DNA from: CBDEGR01 sp965237895
Lineage (GTDB): Bacteria > Acidobacteriota > Terriglobia > UBA7540 > JAPUME01
Reading direction: 5' to 3'
NCBI GenBank assembly: GCA_965237895.1
Contig: CBDEGR010000002.1
Coordinates: forward strand, 1,736,001-1,800,000
DNA: 64,000 bases
Positions 59,659-64,000 of the stretch are shown here, one piece after another. Numbering within the stretch: the stretch's first letter is position 1; the number at the start of each line of letters is the position of its first letter. Position numbers and translations under genes: made by a program. Below the pieces are notes generated by a model, which saw only the letters and a program-made list of their open reading frames with translations, did no database searches and had not been told where the DNA came from.

Positions 59659-60496
59659 CATGCGTCACAGTTCGCACTATGTGGAAGAATTGTCGGCGAG
59701 GACGGGCGCGGCGATCGGCCGGATGATTGCCATCGACCGGTTGCGGCCGAACGCCAACCAGCCCCGGAAGGATCACGGGGACTTGGCTGGCCTGGCCGAA
59801 TCCGTGCGCGATAAAGGGGTTCTTGAGCCGCTCCTGGTTCGCTACATGCCGGCATTGGATCATTACCTGATCATTTCCGGGGAGCGGCGTTTCCGTGCCG
59901 CGCAGGCGGCGGGCCTGCTGGAGGTTCCTTGCATCGAAAAGGATGCTGACGAGGCGGAGACGCTGGAGATCGCCCTCATTGAAAACCTGCAACGGAAAGA
60001 CCTGACGGCCCTGGAAGAAGCCGACGGACTGGCGGCGCTTTCGGAGCGGTTCGGCTACACGCACGAGGACCTTGCCCGGAAGATGGGAAAAGGGCGCTCG
60101 TCGGTGACCGAAAGCCTCAGCCTCCGAAAAATCCCGGACCGAATTAAAGCTCTCTGTATTGAAGCCGGGGTCCTTTCAAAGTCCATGCTCTTGCAGGTGG
60201 CGCGGCAGCCGCAGGAGTCGAAGATGGAACGGCTGATCCATCGCTTTGCCTTGCGCTTGGTGAATCGCGAACAGGCCCGCGCTGAACGCCGGCCTCACCG
60301 GAAGCCAAAGCACCATCTGTTTCGGTTCGTCCCGCCCGGAAAGGAGTTCACCCTGCAAGTCCGCTTCCGGAAGGGAAACGTCACCCGGCAGGAAGTTACC
60401 GCGGCTCTGCGCCAGGCCGTAGACGTATTGATGGAATTTACCGAAGAGGAGCTGGTTTCGGTCGATTTCCGCGGCAACCCGCATGAGGCGTCGTAA
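59624..60496 (+). CDS. parB: Chromosome partitioning protein ParB with a GAPDH-derived C-terminal end
   Basis: A 290-residue ParB. The GTG at 59624 gives MSRRGGLPLALSMRHSSHYV, a start I associate with acidobacterial ParBs; an ATG at 59660 is the alternative. The CTPase/DNA domain has IAIDRLRPNANQPR, ISGERRFRAAQAAGL, LIENLQRKDLTALEEA, and the helix-turn-helix YTHEDLARKMGKGRSSVTES. The C-terminal dimer region ends near AALRQAVDVL. The last 18 residues before EAS are MEFTEEELVSVDFRGNPH, identical in protein to GapA residues 273-290 and 53/54 identical in DNA. This end is foreign to ParB. Confidence 0.93.
   Translation: MSRRGGLPLALSMRHSSHYVEELSARTGAAIGRMIAIDRLRPNANQPRKDHGDLAGLAESVRDKGVLEPLLVRYMPALDHYLIISGERRFRAAQAAGLLEVPCIEKDADEAETLEIALIENLQRKDLTALEEADGLAALSERFGYTHEDLARKMGKGRSSVTESLSLRKIPDRIKALCIEAGVLSKSMLLQVARQPQESKMERLIHRFALRLVNREQARAERRPHRKPKHHLFRFVPPGKEFTLQVRFRKGNVTRQEVTAALRQAVDVLMEFTEEELVSVDFRGNPHEAS
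60431..60484 (+). repeat. 54-bp copy of gap sequence inside parB
   Basis: Bases 60431-60484 match 842-895 of gap at 53 of 54 positions (only ACC against ACA, synonymous). The match begins sharply at ATG and ends after CAT. Flanking sequence on the left is unrelated. The copy is in the same reading frame as in gap and continues GAGGCGTCG to the parB stop. Confidence 0.95.
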
Positions 60497-60516
60497 CTTT
60501 TTTATTTCACACCCCA

Positions 60517-60654
60517 GTTTCACTTCACGGTTTCACCACGAGGGCCTGCCGCGCGTTTTCCTGACCCTCTCCGCCGTTGGCCTGAAAGGGCGTTCCCTTC
60601 CCCCGTGCTATAATCTCTCCGAAGGTGGGCTTTAATTATCAGGGTTCGTTTCAC
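60517..60654. promoter_or_regulatory. Cluster of GTTTCAC half-sites downstream of parB
   Basis: GTTTCAC, the left half of the parS palindrome, occurs at 60517, 60530 and 60648. No complete 16-bp parS was seen. They may be degenerate ParB sites or chance. Confidence 0.25.
60606..60614 (+). promoter_or_regulatory. Extended -10 promoter after parB
   Basis: TGC followed by a perfect TATAAT (60609-60614). No good -35. It points towards the methyltransferase relic and may be its surviving promoter. Confidence 0.4.
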
Positions 60655-60738
60655 GCCCAACGGTGAGTTGTTGTGCCACGGGGAGACTCTACCGGTACCC
60701 GCTTCCTTCAAGTAAGTCTACTTGCGCAATGAACTGCG

Positions 60739-61167
60739 GTGCTCGACCTGCCGGAAGTTCTCAAAGTTACCAAGCGCTTCGCCGCCCGGCACGGAGTCGG
60801 GAAGCAGTATGAATACTTGCCGGGGACTTTACAAAAGAGGAACTTCGGGCGCGACCGGTATGATCTGATCCTACTCGGCCACATTCTCCATTCGGAGGGC
60901 GCTCGAGGAAACCGGGTCTTGATTCGCCGCTGCCGCCGAGCGCTCAAGAAGGGGGGGCAGTTGCTGGTGATCGAGATAAACCTGAATGCGCGCAGAGACG
61001 GCCCCGTATTCCCGCTGGTCTTTGCCGTGAACATGCTGATGTTTACCGACGAAGGAGACGCCTTTCCCTTTGAAGAAATCCGCTCCTGGTGCCGCGAAGC
61101 GAACTTCCGATGGGTGCGCCGATTCCGGAACGCTTCGGTCTCCCCCTTGATCTTGGCGCGTAAATAG
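60739..61167 (+). pseudogene. C-terminal fragment of a SAM-dependent O-methyltransferase
   Basis: The 142-codon frame begins with LDLPEVLKVTKRFAARHGVG, which in full enzymes of the acetylserotonin O-methyltransferase/hydroxyneurosporene type follows directly after the SAM-binding GxGxG strand. It then has RYDLILLGHILHSEG, RCRRALKKGGQLLVIE and EEIRSWCREANFRWVRR. The dimerisation domain and the glycine loop are absent. Just upstream another frame reads LRNELR, a faint trace of the lost strand, so a frameshift plus deletion is likely. Starts GTG if translated. Confidence 0.7.
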
Positions 61168-61203
61168 CCGGGCAGAGCGTGCGGCGGGTAACGAGAAGAT
61201 GCC

Positions 61204-61533
61204 ATGGATATGAACCGGGAGCAGATGGCCGTTCTGGGGAAGCTGCACGAGGCCGGCTTTGAGTTTATTCAATATGACCGCTTCGCCGATTTCCTGGGCG
61301 CCTCCAAAAGCGACTTCGTGATCTTGTTGAAGCCCGAGCTTGCCGGATGGGAAACGTTCAGGGAAGCCGGGTACCGTTTTCCGGTGGGGATCGGAGTTCT
61401 GGTGGAGGACGGTAAGGGAAAGAACTTCGTTTATCACGAAAAATCGGTCCGCGCCGACGGCCGGCTCCTGGCCGATTTCGAGCAGTTCAAGCTGGATATT
61501 CACCGGCGGCTCAGCGCGCTCGGACCTTCCTAG
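61204..61533 (+). CDS. Small soluble protein of unknown function
   Basis: A 109-residue protein, no signal or membrane segment and no cysteine. Mixed alpha/beta text (GKLHEAGFEFIQYDRFADF, DFVILLKPELAGWETFREAG, VEDGKGKNFVYHEKSVRA). I do not recognise a family. It starts 36 nt after the methyltransferase relic and ends 14 nt before the YpdA-like gene, so it is probably co-transcribed with the latter. Confidence 0.6.
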   Translation: MDMNREQMAVLGKLHEAGFEFIQYDRFADFLGASKSDFVILLKPELAGWETFREAGYRFPVGIGVLVEDGKGKNFVYHEKSVRADGRLLADFEQFKLDIHRRLSALGPS

Positions 61534-61547
61534 GGATCTATTTTAAA

Positions 61548-62588
61548 ATGACAAAAAACGCTGCATCGATTACCGAACCTTTGGGTACGGAACCTTTGGA
61601 CCTGCTGATTGTGGGAGCCGGGCCGACGGGTTTGGCCTGCGGGATTGAGGCCCAGCGCGCCGGGCTCCGCTTTTTGATTCTCGATAAGGGATGTTTGGTC
61701 AATTCCATCTTTCGATACCCGCCTCATATGGTCTTTTTCACCAGCCGGGAGTTGCTGGAAATCGGTGCGATGCCTTTTCCCAGCGTCAACGTGAAACCCC
61801 TAAGGGAAGAGGCCTTGGAGTACTACCGCAAGGTGACCGAGCACTTCCGCCTGCCGCTTCATCTGTATGAAAAAGTTCAGTCCATCGAGGGCACGGACAG
61901 GAACTTCCGGGTTTCGACCGAGGACCAGAAAGGCCAATCGCACTGTTACCGTACCCGTAAGGTCGCGCTGGCGACGGGTTACTATGATCTTCCGAATCCG
62001 CTCAACGTTCCCGGCCGGGATCTGCCGAAGGTCTCCCACTACTATACGGGCCCGTACGCCTTTTACGGACAGCGGGTCGCCGTTATCGGCGGGGCCAATT
62101 CCGCCGCCGACGCGGCGCTGGACCTCTATCGCCACGGAGCCGAGGTGACGCTCATCCATCGGCATAAGGAGTTAAGCTCCAGCATCAAGTATTGGGTGAA
62201 GCCGGACATTGAAAACCGGATCAAAGAAGGTTCGATTCAGGCACGATGGGAGTCGCAGGTAACGAAGATCGCTCCCGCTGCGGTTCATATCGAAAATGCC
62301 GAGGGCAAGGCCGAACGCCTGGCGAACGACTTCGTCTTCGCCCTGGTCGGGTATCATCCGGATGCGGATTTTTTGCGGCAGGCCGGAGTGGAGGTGAACT
62401 CGGAAACGCTGCGGCCTCAATGTGATTCCAAGACGCTTGAAAGCAACGTGCCGGGAATCTATTTGGGAGGAGTGATTCTGGCCGGGGCAAAGACGAACGA
62501 AATTTTCATCGAGAACGGGCGCTTCCACGGAAAGCAGATCGTCGGCGACCTGAAGCAGAAGCTTGGGCCGGTTGATCAAAGCGGGTAA
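61548..62588 (+). CDS. YpdA-family FAD-dependent disulphide reductase
   Basis: A 346-residue flavoprotein with two dinucleotide folds: IVGAGPTGLACGIEAQRAG (FAD) and VAVIGGANSAADAALDLYR (NADPH). FFTSRELLEIGAMPFPS and GYYDLPNPLNVPG are typical of the YpdA/Bdr group, which lacks the CxxC of thioredoxin reductases. Members reduce bacillithiol disulphide in Firmicutes; in this lineage the thiol is unknown. Converges with a minus-strand gene. Confidence 0.9.
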   Translation: MTKNAASITEPLGTEPLDLLIVGAGPTGLACGIEAQRAGLRFLILDKGCLVNSIFRYPPHMVFFTSRELLEIGAMPFPSVNVKPLREEALEYYRKVTEHFRLPLHLYEKVQSIEGTDRNFRVSTEDQKGQSHCYRTRKVALATGYYDLPNPLNVPGRDLPKVSHYYTGPYAFYGQRVAVIGGANSAADAALDLYRHGAEVTLIHRHKELSSSIKYWVKPDIENRIKEGSIQARWESQVTKIAPAAVHIENAEGKAERLANDFVFALVGYHPDADFLRQAGVEVNSETLRPQCDSKTLESNVPGIYLGGVILAGAKTNEIFIENGRFHGKQIVGDLKQKLGPVDQSG

Positions 62589-62629
62589 ACAAAAAAGGGC
62601 TGCAAGCCGTTCCTGCCGGCCTGCCGCCC
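62588..62629 (-). terminator. Terminator for the glycine-zipper protein gene
   Basis: On the minus strand the imperfect stem GGGC-GGCA-GGCCGGC with its partner ending GCCC (two mismatches) is followed by CCCTTTTTTGTTT. It lies 43 nt after the gene's stop codon. Confidence 0.65.
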
Positions 62630-62671
62630 CTTCCGAATTCCTTCCTGGTGCGACGAACTACCTCTAAAACT

Positions 62672-63394
62672 TCACTGGGACGAAAAAGGATCCTCGAATC
62701 CGCTATCGTCTATTATCGGCACCCGTACCGGGCGGGCCAGTTCAAAAATAAGCTCTGTTCCTTGCGGCAGCAAGAGATGCTTCCCTCGCTTGAAAAGCGA
62801 ATTGAGGCCCACAACACCGGCGGCGACCCCGGCCCCGATGCCGGCTCCGGAAAAGCCACCCGTCAGCCCTCCCACGGTGGCGCCGGTCGCGCCGACCGCG
62901 GCGGCCGTCATGAGTTCGCCTCCCTTCGAGCTGGGACCCTTGATCGTGCCCTCTTCGTCTTTGATCTTTGCGCCGGGAGCGCCCTGGGCGCCTTCGAGAG
63001 GCGCTGCGATCAGAATCTCTTCCCCGTCAAAGAGGACCAGTTTTTCAAGATGCAACCGCATCTGCCCCACGCCCTTCACGCGGCCGGGTTTCTTGACGTA
63101 CGTCACGCGGCCTTCAGCATAGGTCCCGGCCGGGACGGCCTCGATTCCTTCAATAAAAACGGCTTCGATCACTTTTCCCTTAAAAGGGCTTCCTGGCTTG
63201 CTTCGCTTGGTGCTTAACGTCCTCGTCAGGCGAATTTCAAGCTTGGTGCCGACCGGAAGCGTGACCTCTTCAATCTCCGCCTGGTCAATTTTGGCTTGAA
63301 CCTTGGATTGAACCTTGGAATCCTCGGCGAGGACCGCTCCGGTCCAAAATAGCCAAGCCAACACTGCGGTTAAAATGCGAACACTTTTCTTCAT
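62672..63394 (-). CDS. Secreted protein with a glycine-zipper-like region
   Basis: A 240-residue protein: signal peptide (about 1-23, ending AVLA), then two beta modules of the form 'L-P-x-G-T-x-L-x-x-x-L' (LPVGTKLEIRLTRTLSTKRS and, at the end, LLPQGTELIFELARPVRVP), with AVPAGTYAEGRVTYVKKPG between. Residues ~160-205 are Gly/Ala-rich (GATGATVGGLTGGFSGAGIG), like YMGG/glycine-zipper segments. I recall similar proteins in Acidobacteriota; function unknown. AGGGGGAAG precedes the ATG. Confidence 0.75.
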   Translation of the reverse strand: MKKSVRILTAVLAWLFWTGAVLAEDSKVQSKVQAKIDQAEIEEVTLPVGTKLEIRLTRTLSTKRSKPGSPFKGKVIEAVFIEGIEAVPAGTYAEGRVTYVKKPGRVKGVGQMRLHLEKLVLFDGEEILIAAPLEGAQGAPGAKIKDEEGTIKGPSSKGGELMTAAAVGATGATVGGLTGGFSGAGIGAGVAAGVVGLNSLFKRGKHLLLPQGTELIFELARPVRVPIIDDSGFEDPFSSQ

Positions 63395-63655
63395 ATCTTC
63401 CCCCTGGCAACTTTGATCTGCTGTGCGCCCGAATCACTCTACGCGTTATGGCCTATCAAAAGATTAGATGCATCGTCGGGCCCGTAAAGTTTCCTCAATT
63501 CTTATGGTAACGTCTCAAAAGGGTCTCTTCAATACTTTTCCTGGGCTTTTTTGGGGGCCTTTCGATGGCGCGTCTCCTCCCCACAGGCCTAAGTTCCTCT
63601 AGGGTCTTTCATCGGCCCGTAAGGATAATTATTAAGGGACAATGTCGGCTCCTGA
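63395..63655. other. Divergent gap upstream of nuoI
   Basis: The gene-free gap is 335 bp (63395-63729). GGCCCGTA occurs three times in it (63479, 63614, 63685). T- and G-rich tracts lie about 63550-63575. No gene or RNA is recognised. Confidence 0.5.
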
Positions 63656-63683
63656 TTGACCGCCCTTGGAGTGATGATATATT
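63656..63683 (+). promoter_or_regulatory. Candidate promoter for nuoI
   Basis: TTGACC (5/6) and TATATT (5/6) with a 16-bp spacer, ending 46 bp before the nuoI ATG. Confidence 0.55.
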
Positions 63684-63729
63684 GGGCCCGTATTAGTATT
63701 CGAAACTCCATTATTCGACAGGCTCGATA

Positions 63730-64000
63730 ATGGCGAACATTCTTCAGGAATTCTTTGAATCGGCTGCCGCCCTGGCCAAAGGCTTCAGCGTAACCTTCCG
63801 GACCATGCTTCGTCCCGGGGTGACGGAAAACTACCCGGATGAGCCGGTCCGTTTCGAGGGCCGTTTCCGGGGACTGCACGTCCTCCGAAGGGACGAAAAC
63901 GGCCTGGAGAAGTGCGTCGGCTGCTTCCAGTGCGCGGCGGCCTGCCCCGCGCACTGCATCTATATCGAAGCGGCCGAAAATACCTCGGAGGAAAGAATCA
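63730..64000 (+). CDS. nuoI: NADH-quinone oxidoreductase subunit I (partial, runs off the window)
   Basis: The first 90 residues of the two-[4Fe-4S] peripheral subunit of complex I. FRTMLRPGVTENYPDE and RFRGLHVLRRDENGLEKC lead to the first cluster CVGCFQCAAACPAHCIYIEA, then AENTSEERI as in NuoI. The second cluster lies beyond the right edge. It has its own promoter candidate, so complex I genes may be split between loci, with this one starting at nuoI. Confidence 0.93.
   Translation, partial: MANILQEFFESAAALAKGFSVTFRTMLRPGVTENYPDEPVRFEGRFRGLHVLRRDENGLEKCVGCFQCAAACPAHCIYIEAAENTSEERI

Noticed and set aside
60739..61167. Intact small methyltransferase
   Set aside because: The SAM-binding glycine loop and dimer domain are missing and a trace of the lost strand lies out of frame, so it cannot bind SAM in the family manner.
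1..64000. CRISPR arrays, insertion sequences, integrases, prophage
   Set aside because: No regularly spaced repeats, transposase or integrase motifs, or phage structural genes were seen on either strand.

Overview
The window is a 64 kb piece of a diderm, aerobic, GC-rich bacterial chromosome. It is mostly dense housekeeping and respiratory genes with short gaps. No phage, insertion sequence, integrase or CRISPR array was seen. A complete Tol-Pal set, a b6-type Rieske/cytochrome b complex and an aa3-type cytochrome oxidase indicate a Gram-negative envelope and oxygen respiration. Several features resemble what I know of Acidobacteriota: the ParB type with an 'RRGLP...MRH' start, the TPM/nucleotidyltransferase/LemA neighbourhood, tandem oxidase subunit III genes, and a secreted glycine-zipper protein. 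That is the best guess for the lineage; other deep-branching aerobic groups with similar gene orders are not excluded.

Layout. 0-3.6 kb: glycolytic operon gap-pgk-tpiA, then secG and tRNA-Leu. 3.6-7.4 kb: TPM protein, degenerate nucleotidyltransferase, LemA, secreted phosphatase-like protein, rhomboid protease. 7.4-9.8 kb (minus): a 5'-truncated galT and cysS. 10.0-11.5 kb: zinc-ribbon coiled-coil protein and RNase H. 11.7-21.4 kb (plus): a redox module with KorAB-type 2-oxoacid:ferredoxin oxidoreductase, a [2Fe-2S] protein, an HgdB-like protein, a giant double-ASKHA activase, a small unknown protein and a dicluster ferredoxin. 22.8-38.5 kb (minus): a 16-gene respiratory supercluster read as Rieske, split cytochrome b, octahaem cytochrome c, cupredoxin-like lipoprotein, oxidase II-I-III-III-IV, haem A and haem O synthases, an ABC exporter and a DUF420 protein. 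38.7-39.9 kb: an isocitrate dehydrogenase relic and a 2-hydroxyacid dehydrogenase. 40.0-48.9 kb: IscA-like protein, hrcA-grpE-dnaJ, nfo, leuS, guaA. 49.0-50.8 kb: ECF sigma, anti-sigma, a Spy-like protein and a MacB relic. 50.8-56.7 kb (minus): tolQ-tolR-tonB/tolA-tolB-pal-cpoB and ssb. 56.9-60.5 kb: miaB, bifunctional nuclease, parA, parB. 60.7-64 kb: methyltransferase relic, a small unknown, YpdA-like reductase, a secreted glycine-zipper protein (minus) and the start of nuoI.

How the genes work together. Triose-phosphate glycolysis and ferredoxin-linked oxidation of 2-oxoacids supply electrons. The HgdB/activase pair could spend ATP to push electrons to lower potential for an unknown substrate. 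NADH (nuoI at the right edge) and quinol feed the Rieske/b complex. The octahaem cytochrome probably carries electrons to the aa3 oxidase, whose cofactor and assembly genes sit in the same cluster.

Most unusual points. (1) A 54-bp stretch of gap is present, 53/54 identical and in frame, as the C-terminal end of parB. (2) A 63-codon open frame stitches together four separated conserved segments of isocitrate dehydrogenase. (3) Other relics (galT, macB, a methyltransferase) lie at gene-cluster joints. (4) Three hairpins stand in tandem ahead of the HgdB/activase operon. (5) A promoter followed by an intrinsic terminator precedes miaB.
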